Shown one piece after another: positions 12,401 through 25,000 of a stretch of DNA of 64,000 nt (the stretch's first letter is position 1; every line of letters starts with the position of its first letter). The stretch covers positions 49,848,001-49,912,000 of the forward strand of contig OX485804.1 of NCBI GenBank assembly GCA_950295325.1. The letters run 5' to 3'. The DNA is from Polytrichum commune. Lineage: Eukaryota > Streptophyta > Polytrichopsida > Polytrichales > Polytrichaceae. The notes under the pieces were generated by a model. The model did no database searches. It was given only the letters and a program-made list of their open reading frames with translations, and was not told the DNA's origin. The translations under genes and the position numbers were made by a program.

Positions 12401-13232
12401 CATCACAAGCGGCAGGTGTAAGTGGTGATACAACTTTAGAGAGAGAAGTCATATCTGGTGGAGTAAATAATAACAAAGTGGTCAATACCAAAGAAGTTCC
12501 CCAACCAAAGCACATGAAGCTTGGTACGCGTGGAAAGAAGATGAAGAAAGAAAAGGTACTGGGCTGAATTCATTCATTTGCAGGCTGCTGGATTGTAAAA
12601 TATCTATTTTGGAGCTAATTTGTGATTTCCAAATTTCACAACTGTGTTTAGAGAAAACCTTGTTCAAAACCTATCACACACTCTACACTGTTGTGGTATT
12701 CTTCAGTGACATTCAAATTTTGCTTGATATGGTAGTTGCCAAACATCTTACTCCTTTGCCAGGTCGCTCCACAACCTGTTAGGACTCACTATCACAAGTT
12801 GGAGCTGGTGATTTGATTCTTAGTCATGAGGGAAAGACTACACTGTGACCTGTTGTTACTGTCTATTTCTGGACTCTGAAATTTTAAACCCTCTCAAACC
12901 TTGGAGTGAATGGAAAACTCACCAATCCATGCCTACATGTTGGCCTGTGCAGAAAGGTGCAAAGCAGGATGATCACACTTGTCAAACTTGTGGTGAGGAC
13001 TTTGAGTCAAGGTGAGCCAATTTGTTCTGGTGGAATCAATTTTCTATCTGGGGGACTACCTAGTGTGCTCACTCACAGGGTCTCACATGGTGTAGAAGCT
13101 TGCATCTTTGTAAACTCTTTGTGTCAGAGTAAGGAGATCTCAGTGAAGCTGAAAGAGGGGTTTTTTTTTTGCAGGTCTCAGCTGTTCAAGCACATTGCTG
13201 CTACCAATCATGCCATCCTAAAATCAAAGTAG
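9462..13232 (+). CDS. DNAJC21: DNAJC21/JJJ1-type J protein, two C2H2 zinc fingers
   Basis: In yeast and humans this family stimulates Hsp70 to release export and maturation factors from late pre-60S ribosomes in the cytosol. Five exons: 9462-10268, 11125-11517, 11707-12555, 12953-13011 and 13175-13232, giving 721 residues. An in-frame TAG at 9450 precedes the chosen ATG. The J domain is at about residues 10-75, with HPD at 40-42. The family block FYKYWQGFSTVKDFGW and the basic helix NRKVRRLMEEENKKIRKKER follow. Exon 2 holds the first finger CVICRKRF...HEQSKKH (C321, C324, H337, H343). Exon 3 encodes a long acidic linker with Lys-rich patches. Exons 4 and 5 form the second finger (C693, C696, H709, H715), split by intron 4. 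The protein ends in ILKSK. Domain order and length match the family. Intron 1 carries a dispersed repeat. Confidence 0.93.
10440..10760 (+). repeat. Dispersed repeat family C, copy in DNAJC21 intron 1
   Basis: This copy shares GTATAGGTGAATGCATGG at its left edge with the reverse strand of 53690-53935. It shares CGTCATTATTTGGGTCAAT and ACTAGGG with 29720-30020, and CTAGGTATGAAGGTT with the 53.7-kb copy. It is non-coding. Confidence 0.7.
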
Positions 13233-13469
13233 GCACAATGGCATGAAAGTACAATAGGATATGCCAAGGACTTCTGGCAGTGTTGTGTATTACGTCCTGC
13301 TAAAATTAGTCCCATTTTGACTCCACATTGTTATGTACAACAAGAGAGAATTTTGCTCATACGTCATGAAAAATCTTAGACTTTCTTCAGATTTTCTGAC
13401 GGACTGTAATCCAAAAATGGATGTTACCCGATTTGTTCATGGACCGTGGTTCACAGATTATCTTACTAA

Positions 13470-13886
13470 GAGCATCCCCAGGAGAGATAGTAAGCAACCC
13501 GCCAAAAATAATATATTATATGGTGTTTAGGAGCCCTCCATCTTGGGCGGGGCCGCTCATCTTGAGTCAGAGCCCACCAAAGCCTAGGCATACCCCCGGT
13601 ATAATTAGGAAGCAATCAATAAGACAACGACACCTATTATCTGACATGGGATAAAGTAGGATATCGGAGTATCTGATATTAAAGTAATCTCTTGGCGGGC
13701 CGGAGGAGGGTCGCCATATGAACCATTTATGGCGTTGGAAGGCCTTTACTATACCCGGGCCGCTTCTAAATTATGCCGGACCGGACATTGGTGGGGCTCA
13801 ATTTATGCCGGTACCGCCACCTAAGAACCCGGGATGCCCCATTTTTGGCGTTGGCATGCCCTATGGCGAGGCTGCTGGGGACGCTC
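13470..13886. mobile_element. PIF/Harbinger-like MITE with TAA target duplication
   Basis: A 417-base element whose ends are GAGCATCCCCAG and its near-perfect complement CTGGGGACGCTC. It is flanked on both sides by TAA (13467-13469 and 13887-13889). A three-base TWA duplication is the mark of PIF/Harbinger elements. It is more GC-rich than its surroundings, and no transposase frame is present. It lies 238 bases after the DNAJC21 stop codon. Confidence 0.8.
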
Positions 13887-14364
13887 TAAGTCATCCTTGT
13901 CACCTGTTTAAAATGAATATTTTAGTGTATTTTTTCCCCTTTCCATTTGATCATCAGAATTTTTATACATCAACATTTATGTTGGTTTGCACATCCTCCA
14001 AACTTTTATTTCTCTCACAACCACTCACATACGGTCAATTTATTTCACATAACATAACTGATTTACTCTATAGACCACACCGATTTCCCTTTTAAATGTA
14101 TTGTGGCACATTCACTGCAACTATCATCCACATATGATGGTGACCATTAACTTAATATGTAGAACTACACAATCAATTTTGCATCATCCTTGCTTATTGC
14201 ATTTCAAACGGATCCTCTTACACCAACTACATTCGGTAATCAGAAAATGCACATGTCCATGATGAGAACTGCACCTGTAGGGTTGGTACACGAAAACCCT
14301 ATTGGCTTCTGTATTAAAAAGGAGCCCAGCTTTTGCTTACATTGTCAATACCGGTACACAGTTT

Positions 14365-14735
14365 GCGGTATTTAGTGTCATATACACTATTTGCAAAGGG
14401 TCTAAACAGGATGCCTAGAGGTCTTAAAGTCTCACACCTGCTAATTGCCATTATGATATTATTCATCAATATTAGTAACCTTTTAAAGTGAAAAAATATT
14501 TACATTGCAACATTTAGCGTAGCACATTGGGATACTTTAGATGACAATCTTGCATTTTAGTATGCAAGGGGATGATATTTTTGAGCTTTCTAATGGCAGG
14601 TGTCATGTGTTTACATTTTAATATGCAAGAGGATGATGTTCTTGAGCATACTAATGACAAGTGTTAGTTGTGTACACTTTAGTCAACTTGTAGACCATTC
14701 TATAACATAGGTTGGTATCAAAAAGCATTGATTTA
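14365..14735 (-). repeat. Dispersed repeat family B, copy 1
   Basis: The reverse complement of this stretch matches 28150-28510 over long runs: TGGTCTACAAGTTGA, AGTATCCCAAT, GATGAATAATA, ACTTTAAGACCTCTAGGCAT and GCAAATAGTGTAT. It lies between genes and is non-coding. Confidence 0.7.
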
Positions 14736-15985
14736 AAAAAAAATTAATGTTGATTTCATAACATTATTCAACCATGTGAGTTGGTTTCATGATCCTAGAA
14801 TATGTCAATTATATTATGTGCCCCCCCTGAACAAAGTGAAAAATATCCATTTACTATTCATACATTTAGGTTGGCACTTGGAAATTTAGGTGGAGTTATA
14901 CTCCCAACATTATTCATAGGAATCATTGCTCATAAAAATACTATTCATAACAACATTGTCAATAAAAAAACCGACACTATTCATAATATTCTTACTATTC
15001 ATATTGTTATTATTCATTATTTGTACCGGTGTCAATTTCTTCTTATTTTTTGAGTTTCTTTCCATGAAAGTAAGATAGTGGAGGCCCATGTGAGATGCTA
15101 AATATAGAATGGAACACAACCATGCAATTGAATAATGTTATGTTGAATGACTAGAATAATAAACTACAAAAATATGAATGAAGTGGGAAAAACATTGTCA
15201 ACTATAGAACCTTATCACATTCCCATATAGTAAATCTTGTAACAAAATCAAAATAAAGGTCATTGAGAGGCATAACATTACTCAGGTGATGAGTTGTGTT
15301 CAACTACCCTATCTTCAAATTCGGTTTGAAGCATTAGGATTTTGACATATGGAGGCTTTATTCTTGGATCTACTGTGAGAACCATGAACATAGCTCATCA
15401 GCTGAGTAATGTTATGGAGATTGCATTCACAAGATTATGAATTACTAATACACACAAGAATGAGATCAAAATTCTTGTAGGGAAAATTTTTAGACAAAAA
15501 GTATGGAAAAAAAACAGTTCAGAATACAAATGAACTCTCTTTACAAAAACGTTTCCAGAAAACACTCCAGTGCTTGGTCTCCCAGGCCCTTAGGGGTTAA
15601 CTACAAGCCTTGCCATATACCACCCAACCATAGGCGAGTCTAGTTAAGAAAGAGTGACCACATAAGCATAAGCTCCTGCAATGCAGGTTGGAAGACAGCC
15701 AGGATCTTCAAACCCTCCTTCAAAACCGTTTGGCGATGGGAATTTCACATCATGTCCTGTAGCTCATTAGGTTGCTACAATGCGAATGATGTGTCGAAAA
15801 GAGTGGAGAAATTTCGGAGGAGGGGTGTCTGTTTATCTGCAAATAAGTTAACTTGAGTGATCTTAGTGCAAGGGGAAGGAGGAAGATGTGTCCGATACGT
15901 GTCCTTTGTGTGTGATCTTATGGTGAACACTGAACAGGAAGAATTTCATCAATAAGTGGCTGACTTGATCGTAGGCTAAGTCACT
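14736..15985. other. Gene-free stretch upstream of the HEATR6-like gene
   Basis: From 14853 to 15020 the motif TATTCAT recurs at least six times in AT-rich sequence, giving a degenerate low-complexity array. The rest shows no recognisable gene. The HEATR6 promoter should lie near the right end. Confidence 0.5.
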
Positions 15986-16081
15986 TTGCTCCGATTCTGC
16001 CACTCAATTCGAATAAGGAACACTCTGCTTCTGCCCACAAATGATCCGCTGATCGCACCTTATCCCAAGACTACTGTCAAT

Positions 16082-19000
16082 ATGCAGTCCATGTTGGCTC
16101 TCTTGCATTCTCTGCAAGAGACAATCACATCGGCCTCCATGTGTGACACAGGTGGAGTGAATGCCGGCAAAGCAAAGGTGGAAGCTTTGGCAGCTATTGG
16201 GTATGTAATTTTGAAATTATGTCAACTCTTTGTTTCTGCCCTCAACCATCTTGACAAAGAGCTTGTGGAGCTTCACAATGAGCATGGGGTCATAGTTTTG
16301 TTGAATCTCTTTGCTAGCCTTGGTACAGGGTTGGTCGCAGCAATAAAACAGGATTGTTAATTCGTGCACATATTTGATATGCGTCAACTATTTGTTTGTG
16401 CCCTCAACCATCCTTGCAAAAAATTCTGGAGCATGGGGGCATAGTTATGTTGCATCTCTTTGCTGGCCTTGTTACAGGGTTGGCTGCAGCATTAGAGGCA
16501 GGATTGTGCATTCATATATCATATACTTAGGTAGATAACAATATTATGGAGGGTTTAGGGTTTTCATGATCAATGAAGTTTACTGGAGAGGGCAGGCTTG
16601 GAGGGAAGAATGCAAACTTTCATGTATATTGTCAAATTCTTCCTGTAGGAGTTTTTATTTCTACGGCATAGTGATGTGATTATTATGAAATTTTAACATT
16701 TTATCAACGTTTTAAGTTGAGATGAATTGTGGTGCTCGGCTGGGTTTTTGCTGTGACAGGCAAGTTATTCACGATAATGGAGGGCAGCTACCGGTGGATG
16801 AGGTATCCTCACTCATGTCGTTTCTTCTGAGGTTGATAGCTGACCCTGTTACACCAGGTCGACGCCAACCTTTCAGGTCGAGTGCAGGTTCGGACAGTGC
16901 AGTCTGGGTCAGGCACATGGATGATGACATGGAAGTGCAGAGGCTGGCTTATGTTGCCATCGGTGTAATATTCTCACGAGCAGGGCCTGCAATCTCCAAC
17001 ACCACTTGGAAATCCACCGTAGAGGTATGGTTCGCTATTTTTGCCCATGATATCTACCCTTTCAATTTTCTCAGTCTTGATTTTGATTGCAATCTTTTGA
17101 GCTCTGGTGAAGTCATTATTCTCGGGTTCAGTATAAGCTACATTGTTGATCATCAGAAAAGTTTACACAATTTGAGGGTCATAATGTCACTTTACAAACA
17201 GCATCACTCAAGTGGGTTGCTCGGGTTAATCCAAATCCACATGCATCGCTGACTGGAACTTTAAGTTATTTGACAAAATGGCCCTGTAACCACATCATCA
17301 GTATGGTTGTCTATGCTTAACTTTGGATCCCTAATGGTCTGCGCATGGAAGCAAATAGTAGGGGAAAACATTCCAGTCCCTCTCTCTGGTCTTGATGACG
17401 AATCTCATTCTATGATATGCTGTGAGTACTATTGATGAGGTTATGGTTATACTGTGATTTGTGTTCCATGGTTTTATGTTGACTGCAACAAATTTTGAAA
17501 TATAGGGATGTGTTGTCAGGTCACTTATATATACTTCTTCATTTATCAAAGTATGCCACATATTTCACCAATTTGCAATGTGTCGTGATTGAACACATAA
17601 CGCTTTCTTGTTAAATATCCTGAAGCAAGGTATTATGTCTTGATGACATTGGGCATCTGGACATACATGCAGTACTTGACACTTCTTGCATCACTTGTTG
17701 GGGGTCATGCATTGCAGTGGATATATACAAAGTGTTGAAGTTGAAGATTAATGAAACTGATCACTCTTGTCCTCACATACTGACATTTCAACCTTTTCAC
17801 CGACTCCACTGCACTAAATTCTTGGTTAGTGTGAGTAGTCCTGTGTGTCTGTTGATCGAGAGTTCATTTGTGTGAACACGAGATGGACTCAAGACGAACG
17901 CAAGGGTTTTATGGCATGGATGCAATGATTGACCTTGATAATAGTGTGGGCGGGACTAAATCAGGAATTCAGTGTAGATGATCTACATTTTATAGGAACA
18001 GTGTCAGGGAATTTGGGGTTTGATTGTTTGGCTGGTACTGTTTGGAAGCAGGCTCTACGTGCAGTGCTTGAATCAGTTGCTTCTAAGCCTCCCTTGACAG
18101 AAGATGCTGACTCATCCAGGTTAGCTAAAAAGCCTTTCGTGAAACTGTTGCATTGATCTGTAAAGACATGGCCCCAAGCTGATTAGTATGTACATGTTGT
18201 CTAACACCCAATTGAGATCGAGCACTTCTTGTAAAGTATCCTTAGTAAATCATGTCATACTTATTTTTGGAGAAAATGGATGGTGACAGTGGGTTATGGT
18301 CTTATTACTACTCCTTACATCTGGTTAAAGCAGAGATATATTGTATATTGAAGACAAACACATCACCACAATAAGCTTGATGCAACTTTTGTGTTCAATG
18401 GCAGATATTATGCGGCTCTTCTGCGATGTCTGCATCTTGTACTATCAGATCCAAAGGGGTCACATGAGGAACATGTAAGATGTTCTCTTCCTCTAAGAGT
18501 AGCTCTTAGTCATAATAGGTAGTGCAAAAGGTATGACATGAAAGACCAGAATGTTTGAGTAGCATTACACCTGTTATTGCATCTTTGGCATCTTGTATAT
18601 GAACATAAATGCTTCTTGTTGGGCAGGTACTGGCCTATCTTGGACCGTTGCGTATGTTCTTTATGTATGGGTTAAGCAATAACCAAGGCAAGGCATACAG
18701 AACTAGCACAGAGAAAGAGGCTGGTGCATACCGCCCTCCACATCTCCGTGGTAAGCTGAAATCCCATGTTCAAACAAGCGGTGGAAGTACTGCCATGTTA
18801 GATGAAGCAGAACTTGCATGGGGTTTCTCATCTGATTCTGATCAAAGTGACAGTGATGGCTCTGTTGGAGAAAATGATCGCTTCAAGAGCTCCAAGTGCC
18901 GAACAAATGCCATCATGATCATTCAGGTTACGTTTCTATGTGATTTTAATGTAACCCAGACGAAACGAAAATCAAGTCTTAAACTCTGAAAATGAATTGG

Positions 19001-22000
19001 TTGATCTATGATTGAAAATGCTTGTGGAGTTTGAAATCTTTAAGGGCTCCTAGCAGTGAGTAAAGTTTGGGTTGACCTAACAGGTTATTGTGGTTTCTTC
19101 TATTGAGTAGGCACTGGCGCGCACAGATCCAAAGTCCCTTCATGCGCATTGGGCTTTACTTTTTCCAACACACAATGTGTTGCAGCCACGGTACCACCTC
19201 TCTTGCACCTGATCATCCTGAACTGGGTACAAAAGAGTAGACATAGTCATTAATATATATAATTGGGGAATTACTGTCCCTTTGTTGTAATTGTACTGCA
19301 TCTTGAGAGCATATCCGTTGGAGCCAAATTCCAAGTAATACTTTGTAAATTCAAAGTTGGACACTTGGACACGTTCACACATTAACAAGGATTGGAATGC
19401 TTTGCTCTGATCTTGAGTCTTCAGGTTAACTGTGATAAGGGAGAAGAGCGGAGTTGTGGATGCAATATTGTAAAAGTTCCAGAGAGTCATTATCTTTTCT
19501 TATCTTGGTCTGTTCTACCTATTACTGGATCAAATGGAGCTCTACCACATTTAGTAGTTCTCTGAGTGATTATTCTTGCAAGGCAATGTGCTCTTCAGAA
19601 TGTTGATGCATGTGGTGTATCTTATGCAGACCTTACCAAGCAACATTGCTGACAACCCTACTGTTTGATCCCATAATCAAGGTAAATCAATCTCGAATTT
19701 ATATGACGGTTACTGCATGTCTACGTCTGTGCCTTAGGTCTTAACGATTTTCAACTAAAAGAGCCTTGAATATGCTACATTAGGGCATCCTTGATTGAGA
19801 GCACTTGAATGAGCAAACGTCTTCTTTTGAGATGAATTTTAAGTTGGATCAAAATGTTTGTGCACAGCAAGACAATGAAAACAGGAAATCAAGAGTAGAA
19901 TACTATTGTGTGTGTGTGTGTGTGTGTTTTGAAAAGTTTCAGTAATTTTTAAAAATTAAAAATTAATCTGAAAGGTCCAATCTCAGTGGAGCTCTGGCCC
20001 CTTGAAGAGATTTTGAATTCTTTTGTAGTGATAGGCCTGTAGTAAGGTAATACATACAAGGATCCCAGGTTTTGTTATTTTCTGGTCTCAAATTTGGGCA
20101 GGCGTCTTGGAGGGAATAGGCTCGTGTTGCAGCAGCATCAACAATAGCTGTCATGCTTGAAGGTCCCGTTCGCCCATTTTTGCAAGTGGCAGAACATCGT
20201 CAGCTTGCACGGACAGGACCCTTCACAACACTATCTGGTTCCCTAGGCCAGATTGTGATCCAACTACACACTGGTGTGCTCTCATCTGTTTTTGTGTGCA
20301 CCCTACAAGCGTGTTAATCTGCAATTTCTGCTCTTGATTTTGGTAAATGTATACATAGCATCATGGTGGGGTGGTGGAAGGTTGAACTTTTAAAGTGAGT
20401 TAGGTAACAGTCGTTCAGTTCCACACCAAAAATTGTTTCTAAAGCAAGACTCTGGCTCCTTCTGTGCAATGTGTCTAGTGGACACACACAAGCTGAATGT
20501 CTATTGCCTTTCAAGATGGTGACATAAGGAGGTCTAGAATGATTGGTCTCTAAAGAAAACTTGACATGTTCGATCCTAAGTGATCATGTACGTGATGTAC
20601 AGGTCTTGTGCATGTTGTGCTGAACGAGAAGCAGAGTGGTGTGCTTGTAGTTGCTCTGAAGGCCCTGTCTCTTCTTGTAGCTGCAGCACCGTATGTTGAA
20701 CCAAACCCTGACCTGTTTTGTGGCTTTATGACGTGATGTATTATTCTTGTCCGCAATTTTGCATTCAAAATTTATGACTTGTTTTAAAACAGCTTTACCT
20801 GTCTTCCCTGCTCTTTCCCTGTCCATCAGAGTATCTGTTCTGATCATGGAAATCTCATTAGTTTTTTGATCTTCTAAACTTTTGGCAGGTTCAACCGGCT
20901 ACCTGCTGAGCTTCTGTCGAATGTTGTACTCTCTGTTTGCAAAAGGATTCGGGAGCTGTTTAGTAGTTCTATTGACCAGGGCAATACGATGGTGTGCATA
21001 CTTCACATAATTTCCACCTAGCTGCAGCATCCTCACCTTGTCCAACCTTCTGTTGCTACTTATTGGAGTGTGGTGATGGGTGTTTGTATTTTACTTCCTC
21101 ACAGGGATACAGCAACTCTGAGGGGTGAATCATCCTCATCTCTTAGCAGATTTTACACCTTCATATTGTGGTTTGACTTGCAGTGTGCAGCCATCAGTTG
21201 TCTTGGGACAGCTTTGAGTGCTACTCCCGCAACCAGTGATGTAGCTGCTTTCCTTTCTACCAAGCTTCCTACAGGTTGGTCTTCATAACAAATTACTCCC
21301 TAAGTAGTTATTGTAAATGTTTAATTTTCATATTGCAACTATGATACAATTTGAGTCCATTTGGTATATCCAAATATCATGCTTGACCTTGTGGACACAT
21401 GTTTACAATTGAATTTTTTTTCCAGAACTTGTGGCCCCATGTCATTTAGGCCTACACATCAGTAAATCATGCAAATAAAACCCTAAACCTTGTCGTTTGT
21501 TGCTTTTTATGATTTTCCAAAATCCAGTTTGAAACTCTGTTGTCATATCAAGTTAAACGATTGTTATAAAGAAAAATCAACTCAGCTATGCATCTGCATG
21601 TTATCGACAAGCATTGCTTATGGGATCGTTTGTCATGGTGAGACCTCGTAGATCCTGGGCCACATCGGGTGTTCTTTGTACTGTGAGAGAGCCCTTGATG
21701 AGTAGAGATGCACTGCAGTATCTCATGCCATTCCAGAGGTAGATAATGCATTTCAAGTAGTTTTATCACTGGTCTTTTAAAATTCTGGGTGTCTTTCTCT
21801 CACCTCAGAAGAATCGATTGCAGCATAGACGTGTCCATAGGGTAATTTGGGATACTACAAGTTTTGAATTAAGAATTCTCTTTCCTCAAGAATGGTCAAT
21901 TTATCTCATCATAGGCCATTTTGGAGGGAGGACCCCATGACAGGATTTGTTACTGTTTAGAGGTATAGTGTAGTCCAACTCTCATTGACCATTCTGCAGA

Positions 22001-25000
22001 AGCAATGTACTTGTTATTGCTTTTATTTCAAAGCTCAATCGCCCATTCACATAGTAGACACAAATACAAGTTTATTACATTGCTTACTCACAAACAAGCT
22101 GCACTGGATATTCCCTAGTTACCTTTATGTAAGGCTAGAACTTGTGATTTATAGTCAATGGTGTACTCAATCTTTGATTTTGGTGCAGCTGGACCTGTTG
22201 ATGCAGCAAGGGCACATTCACTGCTCTTGGATTTATTCACTTACGCACAGCCCCCTGCACCTGTTGCTGTTCGAATTGAAGCATTTCAGGTCTATTTGTC
22301 AAGTGAAGTTGCCTTGTATTTGTTAAGAGAATGTAATTCTATTGTTCAAAACCAGCACTCATTTCATTTTGTTTGTCATGTTGAGATCCTCCTGACTAGA
22401 AGGGTAAGGGGTGCATTCTTTGTACCATCAGAAAGGATGAATACGAAACAGATGTTTAGGATCGAATGGGTGGGAGATTTTGAACTTAATCTTTGTCAGT
22501 AGAAGGAATTGTTCATGGAAAATAGGAATTTGTTCACTTTGGGTTTTGGGTGTGTTTCTTCAGCCCTTACGGCTTCAGGGTGATAAAGACATGCTCCTGT
22601 ACTACTTTGGGGCTTATCAATGCAACTCAAGAGGGTGGTTTCAGCCAAGAAGTTGATATTGGCTGAAATTTCTCAATGGAATAAGGATCTCTTTGAAAGA
22701 ATTCCATGGTACTAGGGGCACATTCCTAGGATATTGTGAATCCCTACGGCACTGAAGTGGAGATTTGTTTTCCCATGAAAGTAGTGACCAATTAAAGGCT
22801 TGTCAGAGTGTGCTCAATTGGGTTATAATGCTGCTCTTTCTCATAAGTGTGATTTTCACAATGTGGCAAAATTTGCTTCACCACACAGAGCACACACTAA
22901 GTATTTGGTGCAATCAAAGACTTGTGTTGACTAAGTATCTACTGGGTGTGTTCAGGCACTGAAGGCTGCTGTACACAATTACTCAGTGGTGGTTGTCAGC
23001 TTCTGGGACCAGATTTTTGGTGTTGTGATTGGGGTTATTGACTTGAGTACAGATGGTCGTTATGGAACAACTGAGGTTGTGCAAATGTCAAGCTTTGCTA
23101 AGGGCGTTCAAGCCACTGCATCTACTCAAACTGCACCTACTCAAACTGCACGCCTATCTGATGACAAACTGGTGCAGAGTGCTATCAAGGTATGCAAAGC
23201 TTTGGTCTTTCTTAATTTTTTATATTGAGATCCTGGTATAGCTGTAAAGTTCAATTTGTATCATGATAGACTATGGTTTTTAATTCCAGTATCTTGCAAA
23301 GCAATTGGACTATGATGCCTTGTAGAAGTCATCATTTAAATATGTGTGATTTACTGACAAAAGGTCTCGTGATGTTGAAGCTATTGGATGAACTGCTCCG
23401 TACCATATCAGGCTTTGAAGCATCAAATGAATTGCATGAGGAAGGACTGCTAAAGCCTCCCTCGCCGTCCTTGTTACCAAAACCCCTGAAATTGCTTGGT
23501 GGACCTATTGCACCTCCTGCTAACAAAGCAATAGAATCCAATAGTGTCACTGACTCTGAGAACAAAGATGGGTGCTCACAGTGGCTTCTAGCTTTAGAGG
23601 ATGTCCTGCCTAAGGTGCTACCTCACAGTGCACCTATGGTAAGTTTTTTGTCAACAAAAACAAATAAGCATACATTTTTGTCCCTGGTTATCGATAGTTC
23701 TGATGAACGGAAGTTCACAATGCTGATATTTAGTCTTCCTGAATCAGTTTACTGATGATTGAATTGTGTAACTAGTGCAAATAGTTCCATCTGTAGCAGC
23801 CAACGCTGTTCTTGTGATTCTATTAGTGCTCCTGAGGTGAAGATACAGATCTTTCCAGTCCTTGACTTTGTTTTCTTCCTTCTGTCTAACAAGCTCAGCT
23901 GCAAAATATTGCATATTGTAGGTTCGAGGAGCTGCCCTGACGTGCTTTGCCGGATTGACACCAGCTGTCTTCTGTGGGCTACCTGCACAGAAACAAGAAT
24001 TCATCTTATCTGCTGTTGTATGCCATTTTTCAGCTCTATAATACCTGGCCTTGTATCCAGTATCTTTCAAAGTGATAAGTTTGTGAACATTGATAATAAA
24101 AAAGGTCTCTGTCCCAGAATTAGTAACTCTAGAAATGTAGTCCCAGATTGTGCATGGAAATATACCCTGTGTCTTTACTTCTTTGCTTTGGTGTTTGCCC
24201 TCAATTTTTGTTAGTAACTCTTTTGTAATAAAGAACAATGTGGAGTAGGAGAGTTAGGTGCTAGAGTGCAGAAGTTTGTTAAGGCAAGTGGGGATGGCTG
24301 TTCAACATGATGGAATAGGTGCATGCTTCTGAGGATGATGATACTCCAGCAGTTCGTTCAGCAGCTTGCCGGGCGATTGGTGTGATTGTAGGGTTTCCTC
24401 CAGTTTTGAAGAGGTAAACTCAAGTCTTCTTCCCTCTCAACTTGCAATTCCTGGCTTCTTTTCTTTTTCACAGGCTATTCTGATACTAGTTATTCTTTAT
24501 TAGGACTTGAGCTATGTAAGCAAGCTGTGAATTCCATGTGTTAAATACCCGATACCTGCATTTGTCTGTGGTCAGTAATGAGAAGGTGACTCAAATTATC
24601 AATCTTGTGCTGCCAAGGTTGGAGGATGCCTCAGCTTCAGTACGTACAGAATTTCCTTGCTTTGCATGTTTTATCTTATCGGCACTGTGAATTGTTTTTT
24701 GTATCATTGTGGATTTTTTGCTCTCCTTGAGATCTCTAGTCGTGCATGGATACTTTAAAACCTCATGGACTGCTGATTGTGTTCTTTCAACTGGGTCTTC
24801 ACAAGGTAATACAATTCTGTAATATACTCTGGTGTAAAAATTTGTGCATCTGGCCTCTCGCACTCAGCTGTTTGCATCACAAATTGGTGACTTCAGGTGC
24901 GAATCACAGCTTCTTGGGCTGTAGCAAACCTCTGTGATGCACTGCGCAGCAATATGGAGACAGTTGATCTGAAGGAAGCTGGTAACTCTCAGCTGCTTAT

